In this document: one piece after another, positions 1 through 10,059 of the stretch
How the letters are laid out: every line of letters begins with the position of its first letter
Numbering within the stretch: the first letter of the stretch is position 1
Assembly: GCF_026262505.1 (NCBI RefSeq)
Contig: NC_067207.1
Location: forward strand, 8,648,082-8,712,081
Reading direction: 5' to 3'
DNA from: Trichomonas vaginalis G3
Lineage: Eukaryota > Parabasalia > Trichomonadida > Trichomonadidae
Length of the DNA: 64,000 nucleotides
Position numbers and translations under genes: made by a program
Notes under the pieces: generated by a model
The model's database searches: none
Told to the model about the DNA's origin: nothing
The model's input: only the letters and a program-made list of their open reading frames with translations

Positions 1-649
1 AATTTTTTGAAAAAAGAGGCCACCCGTATGTACGTTTATTTGAGAGGAGGAGGATTATATTTTTGAAAGGGTGAAACATTATGAATATGTTAATTATATA
101 ATAATATGTATTATTATAAAAAAGAAAAAATAAAGCACGTTAAAATTTTTCTTTCTTGATTTTTTACAAAATCTACTTAGAATTATGCAAAATATGACTA
201 AATAATTATAAATTTCAAGTTAAATTTTAATTTTGATAAATAATTTAAATTTCAAAATATCAAGTTCAGTTCGACTATGTATGTAGTAATTCCTCAATAA
301 AGTGCCAAAACCCTATTAAAATAAATGAACATTTTCAACATTTTAATGTTTTTATTTAAAAATTTGTTGGAATATGAGCTTCAAACAATTATTATGTAAA
401 TAAAAATAATTAAATATATGTATTTATTCGTATTACAACCGTAGTAAGTCGATTCTTCCTTTCTTCTACTGAGTTTTGAATTTGATTTCGAATTGTAAAG
501 AGATTCAAAGGGAAAATACTAGCGGATAAAAACTACCTCCATGAAAGGGTCATAATGGAGTCAAGTTGTATTTTTTGATATTTTTTGCTTTTCGAGCCTA
601 AATAGGTAGCCAAGATAATGCCTAAAAATAAGGTTCTAAATTCTGAAGT
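1..649. other. A+T-rich flank without a gene
   Basis: No open frame of useful length and no recognisable RNA gene are seen here. The stretch is strongly A+T-rich with long runs of T and A. It lies outside the last recognisable gene of element A and does not match the terminal repeats of element B by eye. It may be host DNA or a degraded outer end of element A; the sequence does not decide between these. Confidence 0.5.
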
Positions 650-1363
650 TTACATGATCCTCTCGTGTGCACCCTTAATGATTGCTGCTTCCCTGGACCA
701 AACACCATTAAATGAAATTGATGTTAATAAATAATCATCATTTTTAATGGAAATTGATTTTGGTAGGTACTCCAGGAGGTCATTTAATGTTATCTGTTCT
801 GCTCCAAACTGAGCAAATCGATAAAAGCATTCATCATTATTAATTCCTGTAATCTCTTGAAAATTTTTATTCGTGTATACATTTTCAATCTCATCACCGA
901 CAGCGCTATCTTTTAAATCAAATATGAAACCAGCTTTTGAATTTGAATTAACACGAAATTCTATTGAATTAGTTTCAAAACTATAAAACATATCAACTTC
1001 ATTAGGTTGAGGATATCCGGCACCTTTTAACTGTTCAATAAGAACCGATTTAATCTTTTTATTAAATGCTGTCATATCATCTCCTGTGTCTAAATCGATA
1101 TAAATCTGTAAATCATATTGATGATTATCTCTTATTATTCCAAAATTATATAATTCAATGGTTCGTCCTGCAGGAATGGTTTTTATCTGTCTTATTTCAA
1201 TCGCTTTTTCACCAGTGTTATAATCAACCCAGTGTTTAGGGTATTCATAAATGTATTCACCATTGATTATTTTAAACGGTTGTGAAAATATGTGCTCATA
1301 ATAGATTTTAATACTTTTATCATTAAGACCGGGAACGGTATTAACAAAATTTCTGACTTGCAT
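650..1363 (-). pseudogene. Minor capsid-like protein 2, element A
   Basis: This frame of about 237 residues is the counterpart of the gene at 43002-43862 in element B: both begin MQVRN and share DKSIKIYYEH, then YPxHWV, then KAIEIRQ and IPAGRT. The YP-x-HW and AIEIRQ block also appears, in altered form, in the other minor capsid-like genes of the window, so I place it in the Polinton minor capsid (penton-type jelly-roll) group by inference. It lies divergently from the ATPase region, 16 bases apart, as in B. Its distal part does not follow the B copy, consistent with lying at the edge of a decayed element. Confidence 0.55.
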
Positions 1364-1379
1364 TTTTAATTATAATAAA

Positions 1380-3023
1380 ATGAAACATTTATTTGAAGAA
1401 GTCGATGAAAAAATGAATGAAAAATCTGATAAACTTAATAGTTCATTAATTCTTCCTTTCAGTAAGGATTATCAGTTCTGTTCAAACGGTGTGTATTTCT
1501 ATTGTGGAAAAATGGGTTCAGGGAAGACTTTTAATTTAATACGTCATATTTTAATTACTGAACGCCTGGGTACTGATTCATATTATGACCAAATCATTAT
1601 ATCAGCAACTTCAGATTCAATGGATTCAACAGCGAAAACGTTTATGAGTAAAGTTCAGGCATCAGTAATTAAAGTTCCAGATAGCGAACTCATTTCTTTT
1701 CTTCAACGTTATATTAGAAGAAAGAAGAAATATTATGCAATAGTTGAATTTATACAATCTGGCATGCAAAAGACCTCGGAAGAAATGGAAAGAATTATTG
1801 ATAAACATCATTTGAGACAGCAGGATGGTACGTATGATATGAAACGATTGACAAACTACATTCTCTCAAAACTTTCAAAATATCCTTTTAAAAAATATCT
1901 GTATTGCACGAAAACTCGGTTGACTTCACTTATCATACCATTATATAAAAACCATGAGAAAAATAATAGAGAGAACAAACTTAAGAAATGATTAATTATA
2001 AGCTACATTACAATATAACTTTGTCTTTCTTCATCTGGTATTGTTTATGATATAGCCCTTGAATATCACAAAATATAATCCAAGTTTAATTAGATGAATT
2101 AAGTTAGGTATTTTGTTTTATGCACTAATTAAATAACATCTGATTATACATATTTGAATCTTGGACTAAAAATGCTTTCTAATAAGTTGTGACGTTCAAG
2201 TCAACAATTTGATCAATCGCTGATATTGTATCTACACAATTTTAATCAAACAATATATAATTATATAAATTATTTTTCTTTTATCAAAAACATCTTCTAA
2301 TTTTTGAAACCAATGACATTTAAGTAATATTTTAAATATAAAAGGCAGATAAACTCATTATACAGTTAGATATATGTACTAATATATTGCAGAATACATT
2401 CAGTAACTTATACTATATCAAATGAAAATATTTTAACCGAACCAAATACAATTATATTTAATCGATTATAAGTAGTCAAATCGAAATTATATTCACTCGA
2501 ATACCAAAAAATATATATGCCTACATATTTAACTAAAATAATTGTATTTAACATAATTCAAAATGCATAAATAAATATGAAATATTGCGAAAAAAATGTT
2601 TTCATGATAAGTGAAGTCAACTGAGTTTTCGTGCAATACACTTTTAAAAAATATCCATCAAACACTTTATTAGTTTGTGATGATTTCGCTGGTAAAGGTT
2701 TAGTTTCAAAACCAGATTCACCATTAGCTAATTTAATTACTAAAGTCAGACATTATCACATGACTGTTGCAATACTTATGCAAACGTGGAGGTTTTTAGC
2801 ATTAAATATTAAACGTTTAATTACTGATTTCGTTATATTTCAAGGTTTCTCAAAATACGATATAGAATTAATTTGGAAGCAATCAGGTATAACATTACCT
2901 TTTGATGAAATCTGGGATGCTTATAAATCACTCATTTCACCACGTTCATATTTAGAAATTCATATAATGACTAATACAATTAATGTTAAAAATATACCTT
3001 GGGAAAGACCAACATTATTTTAA
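1380..3023 (+). pseudogene. A32-like genome-packaging ATPase, element A (broken)
   Basis: This region encodes a viral packaging ATPase of the A32/FtsK-HerA type, which would drive element DNA into the capsid. The Walker A motif is visible as GKMGSGKT about 45 residues in, and a Walker B-like stretch LLVCDDFAG lies in the second half. The family is standard in Polintons. The region carries the 741-bp DNA transposon at 1900-2640. The counterpart in B is at 42101-42985. It diverges from the minor capsid gene and converges on the small gene at 3020-3412. Confidence 0.8.
1900..2640. mobile_element. 741-bp non-autonomous DNA transposon with 15-bp target duplication
   Basis: The insert is bounded by inverted repeats of about 37 bp that start TGTATTGCACGAAAACTC and differ at one position. 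It is flanked by a direct duplication CTTTTAAAAAATATC at 1885-1899 and 2641-2655. The inside is A+T-rich with no coding frame, so it is a MITE-like, non-autonomous copy. It sits inside the ATPase gene of element A; the matching gene in B lacks it and has only one copy of the duplicated site. A 15-bp duplication is long for known cut-and-paste families, so I leave the superfamily open. Confidence 0.85.
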
Positions 3024-3412
3024 AGCTTTATTTTTAGATGAGGTGTTGTGAATAGATTCCATCCATCTCTATCACCATTTCTGTTTATATTTTTGGTGTC
3101 ATTCATGTCCACACTTTCTGGATTAGTTAGTTTTTGAGGATAAAGATTAGAATAACTGTTTTTAATCGATGGTGCTTCACCTTTTAACGCATAAACTCTA
3201 TTACTTTCTGCATATTTAATGTTTGAACCACCAGAACCATCATTTACGTAAATAGTAAATGGTTTATAATCGATGTTCATATTTCTACTCCTGCCTTTTG
3301 CTTTCTTATTTAACACCTCAACATCTTTATAAACCGCGCCCGTTTCAATGAATTCAACAAAATTTTCATTTTCAAGTTTCACGTTTAAACCTTTATCAAA
3401 GATATTATTCAT
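3020..3412 (-). CDS. Conserved small structural-type protein, element A
   Basis: This intact frame of 130 residues starts MNNIFDKGLNVKL and ends at the 3' end of the ATPase region, overlapping it by four bases. It is rich in N, K and S, with a core of KAKGRSRNMN followed by YVNDGSGGSNIKYAES. The same protein is recognisable in element B at 41713-42104 in the same position between the ATPase and the 204-216 residue gene. I do not recognise the family. Its constant place in the morphogenesis half of the element suggests a virion or packaging role; that is inference. Confidence 0.6.
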   Translation of the reverse strand: MNNIFDKGLNVKLENENFVEFIETGAVYKDVEVLNKKAKGRSRNMNIDYKPFTIYVNDGSGGSNIKYAESNRVYALKGEAPSIKNSYSNLYPQKLTNPESVDMNDTKNINRNGDRDGWNLFTTPHLKIKL

Positions 3413-3447
3413 TTTTATAGTAATAAAAGATTTTTATTCTCTAGAAA

Positions 3448-4098
3448 ATGAGAAGTAAATCCATCTTAGCCGGTGCAGTGAATGTTCCTATTGAACCTAC
3501 ATCTAATGTTGATTCAAGAACGACAAATAATATTATAATCAAAAATTATAGTTCTGAGAACTTGAAAGATAAAGAGCCAGAACTTAAGTCGGTAAATTTA
3601 AACACAGCTTCAAGCGCAAACGCTAATAGTGAAGTTAAGTTAGAATATCCACCTCCATTAGAACCAATCATATCGCGTGATGCTCAAGAAGAACTCAAAG
3701 GGTTCTCGGGCTCATTGAGCCCTAACCCTTATTCAACTATTCAAACAAATCCTTCAGATAACGTAGACCATTACCTCCTTAATTTATATCAAACAATATT
3801 ACTCAAAGACGATAAGAAGCTTTTGACAAATCTAATTAGTAAGAATCAAATAATTTTAACAAAGGAGGATTTAGAAAATGTTATATCAAGAATAACAGGG
3901 AAACAGTGCGTTATTGATTATCTCGACCCCGAAATCGAATGTTGCGGTCAAATACCAGTATTCATGAAAATCGGTAATATTAGAATAATTGAAACACCAG
4001 GAACTACAGGAGTTGAGTTTAAATATAAATATTCGAATGAATACACAAAACTTTCAACGGAATATAAACTTTGCTTGAAATATGTTTTAACGAATTAA
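3448..4098 (+). CDS. Conserved element protein with hairpin-coded insert, element A
   Basis: This intact 216-residue frame starts MRSKSILAGAVNVPIEP. The first third is low-complexity (N, S, K, E) and the last 90 residues are well conserved, with DYLDPEIECCGQ and a closing LCLKYVL. Close relatives are at 41064-41678 (B) and, more distantly, 51928-52505 (C, sharing the IEPDIACCG type core), so the C-terminal half is the functional domain. About ten residues (ELKGFSGSLSP) are absent from the B copy, and their DNA forms back-to-back hairpins at 3691-3728. Function unknown; co-location with capsid and ATPase genes suggests a virion role. Confidence 0.7.
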   Translation: MRSKSILAGAVNVPIEPTSNVDSRTTNNIIIKNYSSENLKDKEPELKSVNLNTASSANANSEVKLEYPPPLEPIISRDAQEELKGFSGSLSPNPYSTIQTNPSDNVDHYLLNLYQTILLKDDKKLLTNLISKNQIILTKEDLENVISRITGKQCVIDYLDPEIECCGQIPVFMKIGNIRIIETPGTTGVEFKYKYSNEYTKLSTEYKLCLKYVLTN

Positions 4099-4106
4099 TT
4101 TAAAAT

Positions 4107-4884
4107 TTATATTTTTATCCCTGGTTCATCATCTAGTCCATTAGCTCTTATATTAGACCAAAAATCAACTTCTATAGTCATTTGAACAGGAGCTTTAATT
4201 TCAATTGGTTCGCCTTGAAAATCAACTAATCTAAATGTCATATCTTTTAAATGGTGTGGTTGAATTCGAACCCATTTTCCTTCATGTCTTAATAAAATCG
4301 GGAAATTAGGCATGAATACAGAATTAACGGCGTAACAGAACGATTTATATTCTATAACAGCATTTTTATTATTAACTCCTGAAATTCCTGTTACAGTACT
4401 TATTTTTGATTCAACATGTAAACAGTTTCCATAACAGATGTAGGGCGCAGATTTCATTTCAATTATATATTTCTGATTTTCAATAGAAGATTTTAATGGT
4501 AATTCTTGATGATAAGCACCTAATAATAAACGTGCTCGATGAGTCATATCAGTAATTTTAAATTCTTTTTCGGAACTAATTTTATTATTCCTGAATCAGT
4601 TAATTCACAGTTAAGGCTCCGTTAAATTTTTCATCAATGAGATCCTGAATCTTTTTCTCTAACGTATCAATATCATATTTATTTCTTGCTTTAAAATGAA
4701 TTTCAGTACTAATACCATCAATTTCAAATGTAATGAAATCGTTAGTATCTGTTATAACAAATGAAGCGATAGTGCTAAAATCAAGAACTCTGAAAGCTAG
4801 TGGTTCATTCTGAAGACCAAGGTTAGTTTGTAATTTTAATGTCCCGTAATCATTAGGGTCTGTACTTTGCAAATAGAACAACAT
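4107..4884 (-). pseudogene. Conserved structural-type protein, element A (broken)
   Basis: The region matches 40024-40799 in B (start MLFYLQSTDPN, then LKLQTNLGLQNE) and, more loosely, the intact gene 52510-53334 in C. The shared tail has the form FRLVDFQGEPxELKAPVxM in A and B and LTLVDANFVPVKLLCPMYL in C. The C copy shows the usual length to be about 250-275 residues. No named family is recognised. It lies between the 216-residue gene and the fibre gene in both A and B, so a particle role is plausible but inferred. Confidence 0.65.
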
Positions 4885-4903
4885 TTTTATTATAATTAAA
4901 AAT

Positions 4904-7290
4904 ATGAGTATATCCGCATATTCTTATGAAGCTGATAGGGCGAAAAGATTAATTTTCGGTTCATACACGTTTTCATTTAATGATGAATGTTTAATTATCA
5001 CTGATGGAAAAACTGAACATTATATATCATGGAAAGAATATGAAAAATTCATTCCAATATTAACGCCATGTACAATGCCTTTTATTAAAAATGGTGAAAT
5101 TATTGAAAAAGATAACACAACAGTATATAGGTCTGTTTATGAAGCATTAGAATATATGTTGAATTATAATCCCGAAAGATTTGACCCAAGCACTACGCCA
5201 TGTGCAATGCCCTTTATTAAGGATGGTGAAATCGTAAGGGTTCCGAATTCAACGGTTTATACAACTGTTCAAAACAGTTTACAAAACATTTTAGCGAATA
5301 TCTTTAATTCAGAAACTACAGAAATAAAATTACCGTATATAACAGATGCTAAAGAAATTAAATCAAGAATTACAACATTATTTACATCACTTAATGATTT
5401 AATGACTTATATAATTAATACTCCTTCACCGACTACGGCATTTGATCCAAACTCGACGGTTTGCAGTGTACCTTTCATAAATGACAGTTCATTAATTACT
5501 TTAAGGGATTCGACAGTAAATGAATCATTAAAGGCTTCATTAATGAAAATCATTGATTTTAACTCATTCATGAATTCATATAATTCATTAATTAATGTTT
5601 CATACACTTCTAAAGAAGGTGAACCAAAAACGGTAGATAAAGCGGTGTATGAAATAAAAGCATCAATGACGAAATTGAATTCGTTAACTTTTGACGGTGA
5701 TAGTTCCGTTAACAGCATGACATCAGGGAAAACGATTTTAACGAAAGAATATTTAAAATCTCATGTTAGTGAGTTCGTTGAAATTGAAAAAGAAGGCGGA
5801 ATTAAGTTAGATCCACTGGGTTTCATTTTCGACTTAGCGAATGCGGGCGTTAGTTTTGCAGAATGGACAACTATACAGAGTGAAATAAATGCAATATGGA
5901 CGTTTTTGGGGTCAAAAGCGGGAATGGGTGAGCTTGTAGATGCTGCAAGAACATTAGGTGAAACGGGAAATTTTGTAGATGGTTTTAAAAGACTTGTTTC
6001 AAATGTTTTAACAAACACAAAGAAATTATTTAGATATACCGTACATAACGGACAGATTTTCGAACAGGTAGCAACAAACCCTCCGGTTATGGCTGCGTTG
6101 ATGATGGCTAGAGACATAAACTAAGAAGAAGGAGAACCAGAGGATACGGGTCAGGTTATTCGAGACATTAAAAACGTATATCCTGAAGTTATTGATTTAT
6201 TTAGAGGTGTTAATGATTCGATTTCAAATCATTCTATAACCATTGATGAAGAGAATAAATTAACAGATTATATATTCGTCATTATTGCAGAACTAATGAA
6301 GAGAATAAATGAAAAAGGTATTGATGATATCATTAATGTAGCGATGTAATGATGAAAAGAAATTTTGACTCATTATTTACAGAACCGAAAACAGAATATA
6401 GTCTTTATGACGTAATTACTGAATTAATGAAAAAGATTAATGATAATAAGAGTTCTGGCGGAAGAGTTGAATTAGAAGTGAATGATGTTAATGAGAAATT
6501 AGATAGTAAAGCAGATAAAGACCATGTTCATTATATAAGTTCAGATGAACAGATTATAACGGATTATCATGGATATTTAACACAGGATGAAGAAGTGAAT
6601 ACGGAAGATGTTAATGAAAGAAGATATAAATTCATTCGTGCTGAAGGTTATGACACAAGATGTGTTATAAATTATGATACAACAGGTAAAGCACCAGAAG
6701 CATTTGATTATAACGATGAAATTTATGCTTCATACTTCTTTGTTAACGATGTATTAGTTGAACCAAGATTTATGTTGAGAGTTAAGGCAAAAATAACTTT
6801 TGAAGATGCTATTAAAAATAAAGCTGACAAAGATGAACTTGACGCAACGAACAAAGTTTTGGAATCTCATAAACATAATATCTCCGATATAAATGAACTT
6901 CAAGCTACATTAAATAGTAAAGCAGACAAGAACCATACACATGAATCCTTCACTACTGTTAGAGCAGACGACATAATATTGAACTATACCCTTGGTTCAA
7001 GTGCACCTTTAGAAAATCCAAGTACAAGCGTAAAAGATACTCTTAATAGTTTAGATAGTAAATGTATGAATATCGAAGGTCATGTTCAAAACTTTGAAAC
7101 ATATGAACTACTAGCAATGTTAGATAAAATTCTTGAATTTGAGAGAATCGAACCGTTTATCAAGGAGGTGTGGATGATAAAATTCCTTCTAGAAATTTGA
7201 GAGAATCGAACCCTACACATTTATCGGAACTCGAAAGGGATTATTGGAAGGATAAAAATATGCCAAAATTAATCAAAAAATTTTTATGAA
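4904..7290 (+). pseudogene. Fibre-like protein region with integrase remnant, element A (broken)
   Basis: The region is the counterpart of the 981-residue fibre gene of B (37061-40006). It starts MSISAYSYEADRAKRL and carries the repeated CxMPFIKxGEI and CSVPFINDSSLI blocks, then ADKNHTHxSFTTVRADDI repeats. These read as a repetitive shaft for attachment to the host surface, by analogy with phage and adenoviral fibres. At the far end a short remnant matching the tail of the B integrase (ELERDYWKDKN) is visible. The nucleotide match to B is high in the first half. It is broken. Confidence 0.7.
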
Positions 7291-7532
7291 CTAAATATAT
7301 TTTATGTCTGTAATTAATTAGTTAATAAGGTAACGGATGAACTGCAGAAATATATTTTATCGTTAATGTTTTCATGAATTTTATATATTAATGTTTTCAT
7401 AAATACTGTAAATTTACGCCAAAAATATTTTTAGTTGAAAAGGGTAGATATAACCCGATATCTAACCCCATTTCTACCCTCATGAATTTTCACGAAATAA
7501 AAAAATAAAGTTAGTTTTTATTTTATTTTTAT

Positions 7533-7898
7533 TTAATTATGTTTTGTCCATCCATCCCTCTCTAAACCTTCTAAAAGTTTTTTATAAAATTTTTCTCTGT
7601 GTATATAATCATTATATACAGCCTTTTCATTTAATCTATAAACACCATCTTCATAAATGAAAAATTCATCAGATGAACTATCATTTTCTATTTCTTCTAA
7701 TTCACTGGCTTTCTTTAATTATTTTTTATTCCAATCATCAAAATGAGGTTTCATATTTTGTATGAATTTTTCTTTAGAATCTGGATTATAATTATATTTT
7801 TTACAAAATTCAGTATAAGAATCATAATAATGTTTTGCACGTAATGGATACCCCGTTTCTACTTCGAATACAAAAGTAATAGGTTTTGATTCATTCAT
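7533..7898 (-). pseudogene. Small protein resembling a primase C-terminal winged helix, element A (broken)
   Basis: Reading on the minus strand from ATG at 7898 gives MNESKPITFVFEVETGYPL, then YYDSYTEFCKKYNYNPDSK and EKFIQNMKP, and near the end DGVYRLNEKAVYNDYI. The central part matches the gene at 10898-11242 (YKEYIQFCRKNGYRPDSK, FLQNIKP) and the end of the D5-like helicase region of C (LYDSYKQYCQEYGYMTASK). In D5-type primase-helicases that pattern belongs to a C-terminal winged helix. So this looks like a free-standing copy of that domain. It is broken. Confidence 0.5.
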
Positions 7899-7996
7899 TT
7901 CTTACAAATTAAAAAAATAAATTATTCAAAAATGTAAGACATTAATTTTTAAAGTTAGTTTTTATTTTATTTTTATTTTTTTATTTTTATATAAAT

Positions 7997-8941
7997 ATGA
8001 TTACAAAAATCGAAACATCAGCACTTTCAACAGCATGCACGGCACCAAATTCATTAGTCATGAATCCTACGTCAATGTTAGTAGAAATGAAAAACTTCAT
8101 TCCTTCTTCATTTACTTTCGAAACAGAAATACAAAAAATTAAGCAGGAACTTTTAACAAGTAATTTAGACTGTAGCGCGAAAGATGAAACAAATGGACAG
8201 GAGCTATATGAAATGCAAGATATCATAGACCATTTACCTAAATTACCTGAAGTACAGCAACAGAAACTAACTATTCCTGAATTCGATGAAATTGAAGTTA
8301 AAGTTAGTGATTCAGCAGAAATTAAGAAATTCATTCGTAAAGTAAATTCTGAATTTTTGGGTTTTCACTGTAACCACAAGGTTATGGATAAAGACTGTGA
8401 TATGGTTTATAAAAACATTTCTGATATTTATAAATCTGAGGAGTTTAAGACTTACGATAACTTTGTTTCATTAGCTGCTATGTGTGTATGGGAGATTAGA
8501 GATAAAGACAGAAGAGGTAAAGTATGGCATGAACAGATAAAACCAACTGCTTCAGATTTAAAGAAAGCCATTGATGCTTTAGTTATTTTAGCAGGTAAGG
8601 TTTCAGAATATAACGCCAAAATGAATCCTCAGTGTTCGAAATGTAAAGCAGCAATAAGGAAATATAATTATTCAGTAAAAGAGATAGAAAGAATGAGAAA
8701 CGATTACGAAGATTTAAAGAAAGAAGCAGAGAAACCAGCAGAAAATAAAATGAACATGTTAGAATTTCTGAATAAAAACCATCCCACAGCTGATGATTTC
8801 CTTTTATCTGATGTCAAGAAGAAGTATAAAGAAACTTTCGGTATCGTTAAAACTTTTGATATATTAACTGAAGAAATAGAAGCTACAAAAATATTTAAAA
8901 TTTCACGAATTCATAACGTATATCATGTGAAACGTTTATAA
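7997..8941 (+). CDS. Conserved cassette protein of unknown function, element A
   Basis: This intact 314-residue frame starts MITKIETSALSTACTAPNSL. The middle has a small Cys/His set (FHCNHKVMDKDC, then NPQCSKCKAA) that could bind a metal. The second half is charged and helical with a likely coiled coil near residues 225-250, ending HNVYHVKRL. The B copy at 34348-35292 is about 91 percent identical by eye, clearly more than most other genes of the two elements. I do not recognise a family. Both copies are enclosed by inverted repeats, so recent exchange between elements is likely. Confidence 0.7.
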   Translation: MITKIETSALSTACTAPNSLVMNPTSMLVEMKNFIPSSFTFETEIQKIKQELLTSNLDCSAKDETNGQELYEMQDIIDHLPKLPEVQQQKLTIPEFDEIEVKVSDSAEIKKFIRKVNSEFLGFHCNHKVMDKDCDMVYKNISDIYKSEEFKTYDNFVSLAAMCVWEIRDKDRRGKVWHEQIKPTASDLKKAIDALVILAGKVSEYNAKMNPQCSKCKAAIRKYNYSVKEIERMRNDYEDLKKEAEKPAENKMNMLEFLNKNHPTADDFLLSDVKKKYKETFGIVKTFDILTEEIEATKIFKISRIHNVYHVKRL

Positions 8942-9012
8942 AATGACTGGGGTAGAAATGAGGGTATAAATCGGGTTATATCTACCCTTTTCAACTAAAA
9001 ATATATTTTTGC

Positions 9013-9475
9013 TTTAATTTATCTTACATTCTTCATTTATGTTCCCTCATGGACTTTACATCATTCATGAAGTTATAATTCAAGAATTTATGATTCATGA
9101 AGTTATAATTCACGAATTTATTATTCAAGAATTTATGATTCACAAGTATTCAATTTTGAGATAAATGGAATTATAATTCACGAATTTATAATTCACGAAT
9201 TTATGATTCATGAAGTTATAATTCAAGAATTTATGATTCATGAAGTTATAATTCACGAATTTATGATTCCATCTTTTCTTCATTAGGGTCTAACACCAAA
9301 ACGAATATTTATGGATCCTCTGTACCTACAAATTCAATACTTCTCAATTTCCATGCATAAAAGGAAAAAACCTAAACCCGGTTGGAGTCGAAACGAGTTC
9401 CCCGATACCTCTGAGGAGCGAGTTCATCCCACTGAGCCACGAGCCGCTTACATTATTTAAATAAAAATAATATAT
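9013..9475. repeat. Short tandem repeats with a tRNA-like segment
   Basis: From 9055 to 9270 units of about 15-17 bases alternate: ATTCATGAAGTTATA and ATTCACGAATTTAT/ATTCAAGAATTTATG, around twelve units in all. Beyond them, 9365-9440 holds a tRNA-like sequence on the minus strand (listed separately). No protein gene is seen. On the minus strand the order is tRNA-like head, unique body, repetitive tail, which is the order of a tRNA-derived SINE. Confidence 0.6.
9365..9440 (-). other. tRNA-like sequence (possible SINE head or tRNA pseudogene)
   Basis: On the minus strand a good RNA polymerase III A box (TGGCTCAGTGG) is followed after about 34 bases by a near-consensus B box (GTTTCGACTCC). The spacing is right for a tRNA-derived promoter. 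The T stem and acceptor stem do not pair well, so it is unlikely to be a working tRNA. It is G+C-richer than its surroundings, which suggests it arrived from elsewhere. It could be a tRNA pseudogene or the head of a SINE whose tail is the tandem repeat at 9055-9270. Confidence 0.4.
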
Positions 9476-9531
9476 ATGTTATGTATTCCTCCTTTCATGT
9501 TGATAATGTTATGTTTTACATTTATCAAAAC

Positions 9532-9999
9532 TTATAAAGCCTCAGGGTCGATTTCTTCAACTATTTCACTACCTTCTTCATCATATTCAATCGTTGCTTC
9601 CTCAATTACTGGTAGGAGCTTTTTGATTATATTTTTATTCGTTATCGTCTTCAGTGATGAAGGATAATATTTTGTTATCATTTCTCCTTTTTTATATTCT
9701 TTCGGCTGCGATAAATCTAAAACGATGCTGAAAAATTCAGCGTTAGAGTTCTTCATTATTGTATAGTGTGTATCTTTGATATTTACAAATATTCCTTTCT
9801 GTTTAAGTAATACTGCTATTTCATGTGGTGTGTAACGTTTTCTATCAATAATGATAGCGTATGGTTTAACAAACTGACCGTATTTAGATTCTTTCACAAA
9901 CTTTTTATTTAATATAACGTTCACGTTTTTTCCATTTATGAATTCACCCTTAACAGCAGTAGCGAGAGCATTGTATGAATAGAACTTGTACTCAGACAT
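9532..9999 (-). CDS. Conserved polymerase-adjacent protein, element A
   Basis: This intact 155-residue frame starts MSEYKFYSYNALATAVKGEF. It matches 31812-32285 in B throughout: KKFVKESKxGQ, then IDRKRYT, KDTHYTxxKNSN and YYPSSLKTITNK. The tail is acidic (EEGSEIVEEIDPEAL). In both elements it lies just upstream of PolB on the opposite strand, though in A a MITE and a small gene separate them. No family is recognised. Its position next to a protein-primed polymerase makes a replication role worth considering, but nothing in the sequence proves it. Confidence 0.65.
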   Translation of the reverse strand: MSEYKFYSYNALATAVKGEFINGKNVNVILNKKFVKESKYGQFVKPYAIIIDRKRYTPHEIAVLLKQKGIFVNIKDTHYTIMKNSNAEFFSIVLDLSQPKEYKKGEMITKYYPSSLKTITNKNIIKKLLPVIEEATIEYDEEGSEIVEEIDPEAL

Positions 10000-10059
10000 T
10001 ATTTTATTAAAATTAAAAATATAAATTATTTTAAAAAATTAACTTAAAAAAATAAATTA

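Larger units (their letters stand above)
7421..9012. repeat. Inverted repeats bounding a gene cassette in element A
   Basis: About 60 bp at 7421-7485 recurs inverted at about 8949-9012. Each copy reads outward-in as TTAGTTGAAAAGGGTAGATA, then TAACCCGAT and CATTTCTACCC. Between them lie a small winged-helix-like gene and the 314-residue gene. In B the same 314-residue gene is also enclosed by inverted copies of a related repeat (34280-34345 and 35360-35425). This suggests the gene moves or is exchanged as a unit. No target duplication was found. Confidence 0.6.

Noticed and set aside
1-649. Left terminal repeat of element A
   Set aside because: No AGTTAG tip, no hairpin and no match to the right end region were found by eye, so no terminal repeat is claimed.
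9365-9440. Functional tRNA gene
   Set aside because: A and B boxes are good, but acceptor and T stems do not pair properly, so only a tRNA-like call is kept.
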